A stretch of DNA of 64,000 nt from NCBI RefSeq assembly GCF_020360975.1, contig NW_025408673.1, forward strand, positions 2,790,001-2,854,000, given 5' to 3'. The stretch is from Hirsutella rhossiliensis (taxonomy: Eukaryota > Ascomycota > Sordariomycetes > Hypocreales > Ophiocordycipitaceae). The first letter of the stretch is position 1. Each line of letters opens with the position of its first letter. The notes beneath the pieces were generated by a model, which saw nothing but the letters and a program-made list of their open reading frames with translations, did no database searches and was not told the origin of the DNA. Made by a program: the position numbers and the translations under genes. Shown one piece after another: positions 24,471-36,030 of this stretch.

Positions 24471-25041
24471 GCCTCTGCGCGCGCGCGCGCCTGAGCAAAG
24501 AGCGGCAGAGGAGAGAGATGGGTGACGGCGCAAGAATGGATGCTGGAGGCTGGACCTTGTCTCTGGCGCTAGTGAATAGGTGACGACTCAGGTGTCTAAT
24601 GGAGGCCCAAGGCAGAGTAGCCCAATGCACGGGCACAGTATCCTGCAATATGGGCCGTTATAAATATCCGTAGACACATAAGAATGATGGAAGGGCGGGG
24701 GGGGGAAGCACACCTCTGGGGAAGAGGATCCACCCGATAAGAGGACAGGGCGATAAGCTTTGGGGGTGCTGGGCGTTAAAGATGTACTTGTTTCCCACGA
24801 TCTACAAAGAGCTTCCTGCCGTCTCTCACTAACGCTCGGTAGTTCTGGTGAGACGAGTGACCTGCTACACCTCGTCATACCGCAGTGGCACTGACACTCT
24901 TGCTCTCCTCGCCTCAACCCGGCAACAAAGGGTCATGCAGACGGGCCTCTCCGTGCAGCTCGAGGCGCCACGCGACCACCTCCGGTCGTCGTCTCGTCTA
25001 TCCGAGTTGCTCCCACTCGTCTGCCACTCTCCCGCGCTCCA
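24471..25041. promoter_or_regulatory. Shared upstream region of MET8 and PEP7
   Basis: These 571 bp separate two divergent start codons and must hold both promoters. A (GC)7 dinucleotide run lies at 24477-24490, within 20 bp of the MET8 start. A short G-run lies at about 24697-24705. I identify no specific operator. Confidence 0.5.
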
Positions 25042-27149
25042 ATGTCTGGCCGGAAGCTCGGAGGCGGCCGCATCTTCGGCACCGGCAAGGGCCTGGCTCC
25101 CCCGACACCTCCCTCGGCGCCCCGAGCCAGCAGCCCCTTTGCTCCCTCGGAGAGCACCGTGTCGCTTGGGACGCCATCGCTCTCGCCGCCTGCTAGCGGC
25201 AGTCTGCCGGACCTTGGCCCCGACATTGGCTCGAGCATCAGTGTTGGAGCCCAGGCCAAGCGTAGCGGCCAAGATGCGACAGGCCTCGTCTGCCCCATTT
25301 GCAACGAGGAAATGGTAGGCCGCGGTTTCCACTGTGCACTGCCTTGACGACTGACCTCAGCAGGTGACGCTCCTGCAACTAAATCAACACATTGACGATA
25401 ATCACCGAGAACTCCCCGAGGAGGAACAGCACGAGGTCAAGACTTGGTTCGACAAGCAAGTCCTCAAGGCCAAGCGGTTCCAGCCTTTGACCCTGATCAA
25501 CCAGAAGCTCCGCGGTCTCGAAGTTTTCGAATCAAACGAGTCGACTCCTGTCCCTCCACAGGCGAAGACGAGCGGCAGACCCACCCTCGACGAACCCATC
25601 GACCCGGATGACCTCATTACGCGCAGCCACTGGCAGCGGTCGACGAGCTACGACACTTGTACCGACCCTGCGTGTGGTCAGAGTCTCGGACCCATCAACG
25701 GCAGCATCAACTGCCGAAAATGTGGCCGGCTATTTTGCGAAGAGCACACCATGTATCAGATGAAGCTAAGCAGAAGCGCAAACCACGAACCCGTCCGCGG
25801 CTACTGGGCCAGGGTCTGCGAGACGTGCTATAAGTCGAGAGAGGGTTACAACGACCACACAGGCGTATCTATCGACCACATGGCCCTCTTCTCGGAGGTG
25901 AGGCGGAAAAAGGTTGAGCGGCAGAAACTGGAAACGTCGCGGTTAGAGAAGCGGTTGACCAAGCTGACAAGGTTATTGGCCGGGTCTTCCGACACCACCG
26001 TCTCTGCATCAAGCGGCTCGCTTTTAGGCCCAGTTTCGTCTTTGATTGGGCAAAAGGATTCGAGGAAGTTGCTAGAACAATCGGTCGTGCCCTGGGAAGA
26101 GGACGAAGTGGTACCCAAATGCCCGTTCTGCCAACAGGAGTTTGGGTCCTGGACGTTTAGGCGGCACCACTGTCGGATTTGTGGTCGCGTCGTCTGCGCG
26201 GATCCCAAGACAGCCTGCTCAACGGAAGTGAGCTTGGATGTCAACAGCGGTACGTGATGGCGATGGCCGGCATGGTCTCCAACGCTAATTCCGAGCAGCA
26301 GTATGCCCAAATTCCGAAAAGATCCAAGCAAACGATGGTATCGATCCGCTTCGCATCGACATTCGGATGTGCAGAGATTGCAACCACACCATCTTTTCCC
26401 ATCGCGACTTCGCCGCGTCCATTCAGCACCGAGCCCCGGATCAAAAGGCCTACGAGACTCTGTGCCAGTTCGAAAGGGGCATCGGTCTGCTTCTCCCCTC
26501 CTTTCAGCGGGTACTCCTTGCTTTGCAGCCAGAGAAGTTGAGCAACGGGGAAGTCGACTTGACCAAGCCCCCACCCACTCACGCGCAGATACAGGAGGCC
26601 AGCAAGATACGCAAGCGGCTCATTGACAGCTTCGGCAAGTACGGGGCGGCGGCCAAGGGGATGCGCAGCCTCAAGACGGACAGCCCGACGCAAAAGAGAC
26701 TGCAGGAAGCGGTCTACATGTACGCCAGCGGGTTCCTGCACACGCACATGCTCCCCCTCAAGAGCCTGCCGCAGATGCTGCGCGCGCACTCGACGTCGGC
26801 GCGCTTCCTCGCGACGCCGACGCACTCGTCGTCGAGCCTACGGCACACGGAGGTCGTGGGCGGCTCCGACGACGCGGGCTCCCAGGCGCCGAGCGAGGCG
26901 AGCACCGTCGTCAGCCAACTTGAGTCAGAGGAGAGGGAGTTCAGGGAACGCCTCGCGGTGCTGCAGGAGCAGAAGCTCATGGTGCAGGACATGATGAGCA
27001 TGGCAAAGGGCGCCCGGCGCTTCGAGGAGGTGAGCGCCCTGGCCCGCAACGTCGACGAGCTCGATGGCGAGATTGGCCAGCTGAGCAGGAAAGTCGGCGA
27101 GGTGGAGCAGCGCTGGGAGGGCGTGTATCGCAATGGCGCGCCGGCCTGA
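25042..27149 (+). CDS. PEP7: FYVE-domain Rab effector Pep7/Vac1 (Rabenosyn-like)
   Basis: Exons 25042-25314, 25364-26249 and 26302-27149 (introns 49 and 52 bp) give 668 aa; yeast Pep7 is 515. A C2H2 finger (CPIC...QHIDDNH, about 84-106) spans intron 1. A first FYVE-like zinc domain runs from about 190 to 246 (CTDPAC, CRKCGRLFC, CETC). A second, true FYVE domain at about 344-412 has the PI3P-binding RRHHCRICGR, then CPNSEK and MCRDC, with intron 2 inside it. The C-terminus (about 560-660) is helical and probably coiled coil, the region that binds Rab5-type GTPases in the family. Pep7 tethers Golgi-derived vesicles to endosomes with Vps21, Vps45 and Pep12. The gene is convergent with MBP1. Confidence 0.9.
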
Positions 27150-27870
27150 CCCAGCAGCCGCCTTCTTTCTACCTACTGTGAATCCAAACGAGGAGTGTTT
27201 GCCGCGTCGACCATGGCGGCGTAAGAAAAGGGGGGGGTAGGGGGGCATACTCGATGGCATTGCATGGCGTTGGGGCCGGGGCTCGGCGCGGGTTCACCAA
27301 TTATCTTCTGCGAGGGGTCTGTCTTACATCTCCCCGTATTCATCGACGTGATCTTAGATCTGCCAATGTGCGATCGGAATAAATCGAGGCAATACGCTCT
27401 CCGGCGTTGATAGTCCCCTTCCACATCAAATGCTCTTGGTCGTTCATGTTGCTTCTCTTTGCGCATATATCTATACGAATATGTCCTGAAGACGAACCTT
27501 CCAGTGACAGGCGGAATCAACTCTCTTTGCGGAACGGGCGTTGTGCACACCCCCCGGCAACCGATGTCATAATGCCATCCACTCAAACCCAAGGAGCAGA
27601 TGCCCTCAGCACATCAGCCTGGCCACAGCCAAAAGAGCCGAATGACCGTAATATAAACAAGTATGCACCGAGGATATAGCCAGAATGGCAGTTATAGAAA
27701 AAAGAGAGCAGGAAAAACAACCGTCCAAGAGAGACCCGCGACTCCCTAGCGAAGATGCTATCGCGATGCTCCAGTGACGCCAGAGATCAAACAGGGGTAT
27801 TAAAGCAACAAGTCGTAGAAAAAGCTGGCCAGCATCGTCAACGGCCAGCGAATCACGGCCGTAGTCATCA
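27150..27870. other. Intergenic between convergent PEP7 and MBP1
   Basis: This 721-bp stretch receives both 3' ends. It has pyrimidine-rich and AT-rich patches and no coding signal that I trust. Confidence 0.5.
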
Positions 27871-30358
27871 CTAATGAACCACGCCCTCGACGCCGCCGAG
27901 GAACCTCCTCACTCGCCCAATGTCGAGTTCGTCCCGCTCGCTTTCCACCGCCTTGAGGAGGCCGTCTACCACGGCGTCCACCTCGCTCTCCTGCACGCCG
28001 GTGCACAGGGCCACCACGTGGCGGTACTTGATCTCCACGTCGCGACTCCTGCCCTTGAGAGCCTGCACCATCTTACGCGTCACGTCGCGGCGCCCCTCGA
28101 TGGCTCGGATGCGGGCCCGTAGGACAGCTCCAGAGGGCAGCATTCCTTCGCTGCGGTACCCTCCGCCTGGTGCTGCCGACGACTCCTCGGCGGCCTCGAG
28201 CATGGCGGAGAGTTCTGTTTCCCACGTCGTGGATGGATTCGGTTGCGAGGATCTCGACTGCTCGTTCATCAAGCTAACCTGCTCATCCTCGCGCGCATGA
28301 GCGAGATTCGAAATCTTTTGTCGGGCCAACTGCTGCTTCTTGAGATTCGCGGTGAGGTGGTCGAGGGTGCGGCGGGCCTCGCCGAGTTGGGTCGAGGTTG
28401 TCCGAAGTGTGGCGTGGAGGGAATCCAGCGAGACTTGCTTGGATTTCATTTCTTGCTGGAAGGCGGCGCCCGTCTCATTCAGCAGGTGTGTTATGGCTGC
28501 TCAAGATCAGTACAAACTCGGCGAAGCCGCCTCTTGGTAGGCGGTGACTCACAGGCTATGATCTCTTCGCCGCTCTCCCGGGTGCGTTGGCTCGATCCAG
28601 ACGTTCCGTTGGTTTCGACGATTGCGTCCCCGTTGATTTCATCCTCGGCATTCTCGCCTCCGATGCCAAAGTCGACGGGCCTCAGGCCGACGCGGTTGGC
28701 GATGTTGGGGTCGGCGCCCACTTCCAGGAGCTGTGAGATGATGCTTCGGTTTCCGATTCGTGCCGCTATATTCAAGGCCGTGTCGCCGGACCCGTCTTGG
28801 GCATTGACAATCTCGGACATGAAGCGCGCGATGCCCATCTTGGGAATGGCCGATTGCGAGCTGCCCATGAAGTTGCCATTGGCCTGCGTGCTCTGGCTGT
28901 TGGGAACGCTGCCTTGCCGGACCACCCATTCGAGGAGGCTTTCGAGGTAGTATCGGCTGGCCGCGTTGCGACCCTTGACGGCACTGGTGACGGCAATGTG
29001 GTGAAGAACGGTCCGGCCCTTGTGATCGCGCGCTTCGATGGTCCCGCCAAGCACCTCGAGCAGGTCCGGGAACGATCCGTGGTCCATGGAGTTGGTGACG
29101 AGACAGGCTCGCATAAGCGCCGTTTCTCCAGAAGCGTTGACGCGATACGGGGAGGCTCCCGCAGCAATGAGCGCACGGAGTAGCGGCATCCGCGCCAGAG
29201 TAGCCGCCCAATGCAAGGCGGTGTGACTTTGCGGGTCAATGGGCATGTCGAGCTCGGCAGGGGCCAGGGTCCGGAGCATGTCGTGCTTGGAGACGTCCGA
29301 CGCCGTCGAGTCCATGAAGAGGCCCATGAGCATACTGCGCTTGGTCTCCACGTCGGACGACATCTCGTAAGGGAGAGGGGGAAGAGGCCCATTGGGGTCC
29401 TCGCCCGGGGAGTGAGGGTTGACGGAGGCACCCTGGGTGTAGATGAAGGATTCGTTGGGCTCTGTGGGAGACCCTGGGAAGGCGGGGGCGTACATATCCA
29501 TGCTCTGGCTGTAGCCTCCGAAGCTGTCAGCAGGCGTCATGGTGACGCGCTGTCGCTTCCGAGGAGGCTCGTTGTCGGGCATGGCTGCTGCGCCGGCGCC
29601 TTGCTGCTGGGTCGAGTAGGCAGAATCGACCTGTTGGCCGTAGTCGGAGGCGTAACTCTGCTGGGAATTGGCGGGAAAGTCGTCGCCGTTCTGCATCGAG
29701 GGCTGTCGGCTAAAGCTGGGTGCTCGCGAGGGTCCGTTGCGACTTCTGGGGCCGGGCGAGTCGAAGCGAGCCTTGCTGATGGCCGCCACGGCATGGGAAG
29801 CAGTGCTCGAGATGTTCTTGAAAAAGGTGCCCGACAGGCCGTTGGGCCTCCCATCGACGCTCGAGTTGTACATGCGCTTCCGCTGGGCGGCCATGGCTTG
29901 CTCTTTGGTCGGGGTGTTGAAGTCGCCTCTGCCGGCGATGCCTCCGTCCTGGCCCATGTCATAGGTCAAGAGAGGACGAAGCAGCTCCTCGACACCGTAC
30001 TGCCGGCAGAGCTCGACACCGCGATCAAACTTGATCCAGGTGCCCTGGTACTTGCCGTAGCCGCCTTGTACCTTTTCGTGCTCGCCGGTTTGGATCTCCT
30101 TTTCGAGAATCTTTGTTCGCTTGCCCTTGTCGACGCCGGCAACCTTGAGTACCTGGGTGGCGTTGAGCCACGAGTCCTGGCGACGGCGCATAACGGCGAC
30201 GTTGTTGACCTCCATTTCGTAGACGTCGACACCGGAGTATAAGGCCTGGGCATGTGTCAATGGCGAGTTTTCGGGCGGTTGTAGGGGCAACGTACCGAAT
30301 AGATCTTGTAGTCATGGTGGAACGAGGCCGCGTGCCTGGGCTGCGATTGCTGGCTCAT
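27871..30358 (-). CDS. MBP1: APSES/KilA-N cell-cycle transcription factor, MBP1/Res2 type
   Basis: Exons 30296-30358, 28553-30245 and 27871-28496 (introns 50 and 56 bp) give 793 aa; yeast Mbp1 is 833. The KilA-N/APSES DNA-binding domain (about 20-115) contains WLNATQVLKVAGVDKGKRTK and HEKVQGGYGKYQGTWI, very close to yeast Mbp1. A Ser/Gln/Pro-rich linker carries a basic PPRKRQR near 248 that may be a nuclear signal. Ankyrin repeats cover about 361-546 (HTALHWAATL, GRTVLHHIAV, GDTALNIAARIGN). The last exon begins ASITHLLNETGAAFQQEMKSKQ-like sequence and forms a long coiled coil, the place where Swi6-type partners dimerise. Intron 1 falls just before ALYSGVDVYEM. The expected role is in MBF, which activates G1/S genes through ACGCG sites. 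Confidence 0.9.
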
Positions 30359-31543
30359 GGTGAAGGGCTGCGGCGATGGCTGGGATGCAGAGGGCATCCT
30401 GGACATGCGCAGAACGAAGAGGAGGGCGGTCGGCAGCCGAGTCGCTGCGACGGCACGACGGTTCTTGCCAGCTGGCTCGGCAGACTGTCGGGATCAAGCA
30501 AGTCAAGCCGGCCTTTTTTGCTTTGTCGCGAGCAGCAGTCGGAAGATGACTGAAAGTCAAGATGCAAGTGGAAAGCAAGCGGGCATGGATGTGGGTTGCA
30601 AAGCAAGGTAAGCCACGCGGTGCCCCTCTGTCAAGCAAGCGCGAGGGGGAGGAGGCTTGATCGAATGAAAAGGCAAAAGGAAAAAGGCGCTGAGACAAAG
30701 GGAGCTCCGACGCGCGTTGGAGGACTGTTGCCTCCCCTCGCGTGTATTTTCTCTCTTCGAAATCAAGAGGGAAAAATACCAAGAGGAGAGCGGGCTCGAG
30801 AGATGACGCGGTGATGACGCTTCTCCACGGGACGGCGTCGAGGGGCGAGAATTGCACCGGCAGAAATGGCCTGCGCGCAGTCCGGAGAGGAAGCTGTGGG
30901 ATTACGACGATGTGCGCGCGCGGGCTGGCCTTGGAATGCCGCAATTCAATTACATCAAGACGTGTCGGTTTCGTGCTTTCTTCGTGTTGCGTCGTGTCGT
31001 GCGGAGTCTGGGAAGTGGGGCTTGAACCCCCAGCCTCCAGCGCTTGGCCGCGAGCGGGGTTTCAGCATCAAAATAGAGAGGTACTCGATCTTATTTACCG
31101 GATTCCGCACATGTCCATGTACCGCAGTATCTCCAGCCACGCTGCAGTGCATTCCGGCCCATTGGGCATCCAGGCCGCTCGGTGATGTGCCAGGAAATGC
31201 GCAGCTGCAGGAAAGAGACAGTCAATCATGCCAATGTGAATACCCCCATCCTCTCAAGCCTCTCACTGGCTGCGCACTCGCCTAAATGTCTGTCCTTTTC
31301 CAACATCAAATTGCCGATTCTAACCAGGCTGGTTCCCTTACGTAAGACGAAAGCTGTCGAGTACCTAGGTACATACATCGTCGTTGCGAAGGCTGTCTTT
31401 TTTCGGCTTTCAAGGGATCAGTCAAGACATTGCTGCCATCTTCCCGGGATGCACCGCATCACTCACACAATAGCCACTGACAGCGTGGCCAGTCGGCAAT
31501 ATCGCTAAACCCCTTACCAAGTCCCTCCCCCGAGACCGCCGCA
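30359..31543. promoter_or_regulatory. Shared upstream region of MBP1 and the LYR gene
   Basis: This is an 1185-bp divergent intergenic region. On the MBP1 side there are two ACGCG-type sites: ACGCGCGT at 30710-30717, which reads as ACGCG on both strands, and ACGCGG at about 30805-30810. Both could serve MBF autoregulation. A tRNA-like T-arm at 31009-31045 does not build a full tRNA. Confidence 0.4.
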
Positions 31544-32650
31544 ATGCCTCCGCCGTGGCACCCCCTCCCGTCCTCCCTCCCGCCCGTCCACCTCTACCGC
31601 CATCTCCTCCGCGAGCTGTCTTATTTGCCTCCGGCCTTCCGAGCCACAATCGAATCTACCATTCGCGAGAGATTCCACAGGCATCGTCGATATGATCCTC
31701 GAGCCAAGGCCCATCTTTCCCGAGCAATGGCGGTCCTGCGGACGCTCAGAGCCGCCAACAGCGGGGACCAAGATGCCATGCAGGGCCTGATCTCCAAAGC
31801 GTTCGCGAGGTCCGGCGTCCGCAGACGGGAGCTACTATCTCAGCTCCTCAAACCCCAAGGGCCTGATGACTCGCAGGCCCTCGAAAAATTTCTGGCCGAT
31901 GGCAGTCCACCCAGTTCCCAGGCCATGGAGGAGCAGCCCAGGAAGCTCAAGCATGCGTTTCTCGAAAAATGGGATCACCCCAAGCTACTACAAATTCTCA
32001 AGTCTCAAAAGCAGCAGCAGGGTCAAACCAAGAATACGAGCAGTTGGCCTGGCAGCCCGGTCAAGGGCGTCGATGACACCCAGTTTGTACCCAAACGCGA
32101 CATATGGGGCAAGCCTCCGACCGAGATCCTCGTCCGAGCAAGGCGAGCCCGCTGGTGGAAACTGGCTGTCGACCGCATCATGCCCCCCCTCGGCCGAGGT
32201 GAGTGGGATTTACTTGGCCGGCTAAGTGCTGGCACTCAAAAGGATGCAGAGTGGGCTATCCCCGAGAGGAGACAACCCGTCCACGCGCTCGTTGTGCAGG
32301 ACAAAGACGCATCACCTAGCTGGGATTGGAAAACCTATGCCACGCAGCCCGCATGTGTAGCTGAGAAGCCCAAGTCGCTGTTCAACCAGCGACGGTCTGG
32401 ACAGAGGGACAGTGGGCCGCATGCTCTGCGAGAACGCGTTTCGACGATATCGCCCCGCTGGTTCCGAAGGGCTTACAACCGGACGTGGCAGTTGACTCCG
32501 ACCATGAGCCAGGACCCAAACACGCTCAAGTACTCGTTTAAATGGGGTCAGGCTCCGTCGAGAATACCGTCGGCGAGGAGCGCACAGCTCGAGATTTTCC
32601 AAGGCGTCGATGGACGAGGCCGTAAGACAAGCAAGGGCTCGGCAACTTGA
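31544..32650 (+). CDS. LYR-motif protein, probably mitochondrial (Cup1-like)
   Basis: This is an intronless 368-aa protein starting MPPPWHPLP. The LYR signature is at residues 17-19 (HLYRHLLRELSYLPPAFR) and is followed by the basic helix IRERFHRHRR with a downstream Phe/Arg, the usual layout of Complex1_LYR proteins. LYR proteins bind the mitochondrial acyl carrier protein and assist Fe-S delivery or respiratory-complex assembly. This one is far longer than the 90-150 aa assembly factors, so it fits the long fungal LYR group annotated as Cup1-like. Residues 120-368 are charged and carry no domain I know; an Arg-rich segment RARRARWWK lies near 198. It is convergent with the acetyltransferase gene, with 55 bp between stops. 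The exact function is unknown. Confidence 0.65.
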   Translation: MPPPWHPLPSSLPPVHLYRHLLRELSYLPPAFRATIESTIRERFHRHRRYDPRAKAHLSRAMAVLRTLRAANSGDQDAMQGLISKAFARSGVRRRELLSQLLKPQGPDDSQALEKFLADGSPPSSQAMEEQPRKLKHAFLEKWDHPKLLQILKSQKQQQGQTKNTSSWPGSPVKGVDDTQFVPKRDIWGKPPTEILVRARRARWWKLAVDRIMPPLGRGEWDLLGRLSAGTQKDAEWAIPERRQPVHALVVQDKDASPSWDWKTYATQPACVAEKPKSLFNQRRSGQRDSGPHALRERVSTISPRWFRRAYNRTWQLTPTMSQDPNTLKYSFKWGQAPSRIPSARSAQLEIFQGVDGRGRKTSKGSAT

Positions 32651-32705
32651 AGAGGCCACTCTATTCAACTGTTTGTATGCCTTGTCCGACGCAGCTGGGC
32701 GGCAT

Positions 32706-33320
32706 CTAATCCAGGAGATGGGCGAGCTTGTCCAGCGCAGGGCCGTCGACTCGCATCCCCACCCACTCGGTCATGGCCGTGGCGCCGATGCTCTGGTAAA
32801 AATTGATGCTCGGCTCGTTCCATTTCAAAACGGCCCATTCGAGCCGGCCACCGTTGCTGGCGACGACCTGCTTGGCCAACTCGACGAGCAGGCGCTTGCC
32901 GTAGCCTTTGCCGCGCTCCGAGGGCTGGACAAAGAGGTCCTCGAGATAGATGCCGTGCCTGGATCGCCAGGTGCTGTAGTTGTAGAAATACAGCGCCATG
33001 CCGACGGCCTTGCCCTCGGGGGCGAAGAGCAGCAAGCAGCGTGCGGGGCGAGATGGCGAGGTCGGCTCGGTGTTGGGCGCGGAGGGCGAGTCGGAACTGC
33101 CGTCGTCGGGTGCGAAGGCGATGGTGTCAAGGAGCGACTCGACGGTGGCCTCGACGGCGTCGGACTCCTTTTCGTAGTCGGCCAATGCTTGGATGAGCTC
33201 CAAGATGGCCGGGGCATCTGCCAGGCAGGACTCGGAGTCAATCGATGGTGCAAGATGGGACCGTCATGAGGCCATACCTTGGCGCCGGGCGTGCCGCACA
33301 GTAGCGCTTGAGGAGGGCAT
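32706..33320 (-). CDS. GNAT-family N-acetyltransferase, diamine/polyamine type
   Basis: Two exons (33278-33320 and 32706-33217) with a 60-bp intron give 184 aa starting MPSSSATVRHARRQD. The acetyl-CoA loop is VQPSERGKGYGKRLL (about 120-134). Upstream is the GIYLEDLFV strand, and downstream are LEWAVLKWN and INFYQSIGA, a pattern typical of the spermidine/diamine acetyltransferase (SSAT/NATA) branch of GNAT. An inserted acidic Ser/Pro segment at about 45-65 (DDGSSDSPSAPNTEPTSPS) is probably a disordered loop. It would acetylate a small amine; polyamine is inferred only from the family pattern. It lies 241 bp downstream of the Zn2Cys6 gene on the same strand. Confidence 0.8.
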
Positions 33321-33561
33321 AGTGTCTGTCTGGATGATATGCCCTTTGGCAGTTTGATTCTCTATGAATTTTCTATGGTGTTGCGAACAATCATATATGT
33401 GTGTGTAATGAGTCTGAGATTGCGGGGCAAGCTGAGGGGGGCGAGCATCGGAGCTTCGATCTTGCGACGGATGGGTCCCTTTTTCGGCCTCGCAGGACAC
33501 AAGGTGACTCGCCCCAGGCAACCCATTATAGTTAAAGGCCCACTTTCACCCCTTGATCGCC

Positions 33562-36030
33562 TCAACCGTCCAAGGCGCTCATCAACCGCCAAAAGTCTTC
33601 AGGCATCGCTTCATTGGCTGCCAGGACCGGCAGCGGCAACGAGTCGGCCGTGCCAGGGAGGTGCTGGAAGACGAGGTCGTGCAGCGGCTGCGGCGGCAGA
33701 AGAGCATCGAGGCTGTGCGTGAACCCCAGTGCCTCGGACGCATGGTCATGTCCGTGGTGGGGGATCGGAGCCTCGTGCGGAGACAACGTCGCCGGCGTCG
33801 GCGCGGAGCCGCTTGGTCGAACCGGGCCTGAAGCCGAACCGGGTCCAAGAGTCGCCGACAGCGAACACATCGCCGCCCTTGTTGCCGGCACCGCCGCGCC
33901 GGCAAGTCGACGCCGGAACCTCCCGTACATGGTCTGGGCCGTGTCAAAGGCCGAGCCGGCCATCTTGTTTCTCACGCGCATGGCGTCGAGCCGGGCCAGC
34001 CCCCACTCGATGCCGCGGACCGAGGCGTCGACGTGGAGCGCGTTTTCGTGCGGGTACAGGATGTATATGGACGCGACTAGGACCATGGCGTCGAACGTGG
34101 CAAAGACGAGGTTAAAGGTCACGTACTCGCGCGGCTTGGTCTGGCTAAATAGCCGACCCTGCGACTCCAGAATCTGCAGCGCCGCCTTGAGAGCCTCGTT
34201 GCGGCTCGCGGGCACCGAGAAGATGTACGGGCGGTGCAGGGCCAGCAGCACAAAACACAGCTCCGTCTCGAGCGTCTCGCGCGCGGCCGACAGCCAGAAA
34301 CAGCTCGGCACGCGGTCCCAGTCCGTATTGGGGTGGTCGACTCGCGCCCAGTCCGGCAGGCGGCGCATGCTGTCGACGATGGCGGCGTGGATCTTCTGGA
34401 CCATTGGATACCTCTCTTGCGATGCGCCCGCCGACTCGAGCTTGTGGATGTCCTGCAGATGGTGGCCCGCGGCGTGGTACAGCCACCACAGCACGGCAAA
34501 GGGCGTGGGCTGGTGCCGCTCCACCCAGAGGCGCTCGTCGTCTCCCGTCACGGCCGCCTTCATACCGTAGATGGAGTCGAGGGACTGGGCAAAGGCGCCG
34601 TGGTCCAGCTTGGTCGACATGGGCCGCCCGAGCACGACGCCCATGTATCCGTCCCACAGATGCAGGACCAGCCACATCTTGCGCCGCGTCTCGAGCTCCC
34701 GCAGCTGCTCGGGCGAGCTCATAGCCAGGTCTTCGGGGCTGATGTCGATGCAGTGCAGGCCCATCTCCTGGGCGTCCCTGATGGTGCTGCCCAACGAGTG
34801 CCACGCCTCGATGATGGAGCCCGTGCTCCTCTGGAACGAGACCTGTAGCAAACCCGCGTGCACCTTGACCATGTTGGAGTCTCTGCTGCCCAGCATCGCC
34901 ATTATGGTGTTGCCCGCGTCGCTGTACTCCATGGCCAGGTCAGGATACGTCATCCCGGGCGCGTACTTGAGGTCGTTGAGGGCATCGTTGCTGCCCATGG
35001 GCTGGAATAGCAGCGCCTGCGCGAGTACCTGGAACAGCAGCGCTGGGAAGAGGCGTATCTCGGGCGGCATGCTCAGGGGCCCGTGGCTGAGCGTCGTGTA
35101 CGGAACGCGATACCAGCAGGCCAACTGCTCTTCAAAGCCCCCCGAGTCCAGAACATCATAGTGCCACGCAGTGTTGACAAAGAAACTACGCACGAGTATG
35201 TCGGCGTATCTCTTTGGCGGGAGCTGGCGCACCACGTTTCTGTACTGCAGCGACATGTCGCTCCCGCTGCGCGCCTCCCTCGTCGTCCTCGGCTCCCGCG
35301 TCGACTGGGCGGCCGACGAGGCGCTGGCGTGCTGCTCCGACCCTGTAATCTGCCGGATGAAATTCAGCGTGTCGGTGCTGGTTATCGAGAAGCCGAGGTC
35401 TTCGGCCGCGTTCTGGTGAGCGACGGCGGCGGCGGCGGCGGCGGTGGTGGTTGGCGAGACGATCGTTTGCGACTGCGAGGCCGGCGAATTGTCGACGGAC
35501 GACGAGCCGCCGGGCTGCGGCATCAAGGCACGGGCCCCTACAGACATGGAAATGGAGTCTGACGCTGGGCTTGCTCGAGCCGGCTCCGGCTCCTGGTTCT
35601 CGTAGAAGCAAAGGTGCTGGAAGGATTCGTTGTCACCAAGCGAACATTAACGTACCCGTGTACGCCGCCATGGACTCACCGGCTCCTGGTTCTCGTAGAA
35701 GCAAAGGTGCTGGAAGGATTCGTTGTCACCAAGCGAACATTAACGTACCCGTGTACGCCGCCATGGACTCACCACCTTGTCTCGTTTGGTGCAGTTGGAG
35801 CACGGTTGGCGACGGTCACACTGTCCAATGCGACCCCATCCGCCGTCAGCAAATGATATGTTGGAAAACGAGCAGGTCGGGAGGCGAGAAGGAGAGAGAC
35901 GTAGAGAGGAAAGCCTCACTCTCTGCTTGCGCCGGTGGCACTCGTTGCAAGAAATCACCATCCTCTTGCGCCTCTGCTGCGGCTGGGGCATGTTGCCCGT
36001 GCCGGGCTCCGAAGAGTAATCCGCGTACAT
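33562..36030 (-). CDS. Zn2Cys6 fungal transcription factor with duplicated intron
   Basis: Exons are 35920-36030, 35773-35820, optional 35680-35709 and 33562-35616. The zinc cluster is C28-x2-C31-x6-C38-x5-C44-x2-C47-x8-C56, split by two introns: CNECHRRKQR / CDRRQPCSNCTKRDKV / HLCFYENQEP. A poly-Ala tract and a linker follow, then a fungal regulatory (MHR) domain over about 180-560, containing IRDAQEMGLHCIDIS and RRKMWLVLHLWD. The second intron and the next 30 coding bases are exactly duplicated. Splicing across both copies gives 737 aa. Using each intron separately adds an in-frame second HLCFYENQEP and gives 747 aa. The target genes are unknown. Confidence 0.85.
35587..35772 (-). repeat. 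Perfect 93-bp tandem duplication: intron plus 30 exon bases
   Basis: Copies 35587-35679 and 35680-35772 are identical. In gene orientation each is a 63-bp intron (GTGAGTCC...TTCCAG) followed by 30 bp coding HLCFYENQEP. The sequence outside the copies differs on both sides. Confidence 0.95.

Noticed and set aside
27173..27679. Frames of 90-139 codons between PEP7 and MBP1
   Set aside because: There is no motif. They sit in the 3' regions of two convergent genes.
28639..30242. Long frames in other phases across MBP1, including a 343-codon plus-strand frame
   Set aside because: The minus-strand frame carries the KilA-N and ankyrin domains with correct introns. The others are mirror frames of GC-rich coding DNA.
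31009..31045. tRNA-like T-arm on the minus strand (GGGGGTTCAAGCCCC)
   Set aside because: The expected 3' acceptor bases TTCCCAG have no 5' partner at tRNA distance, one T-stem pair fails, and no D-arm or anticodon loop can be placed.
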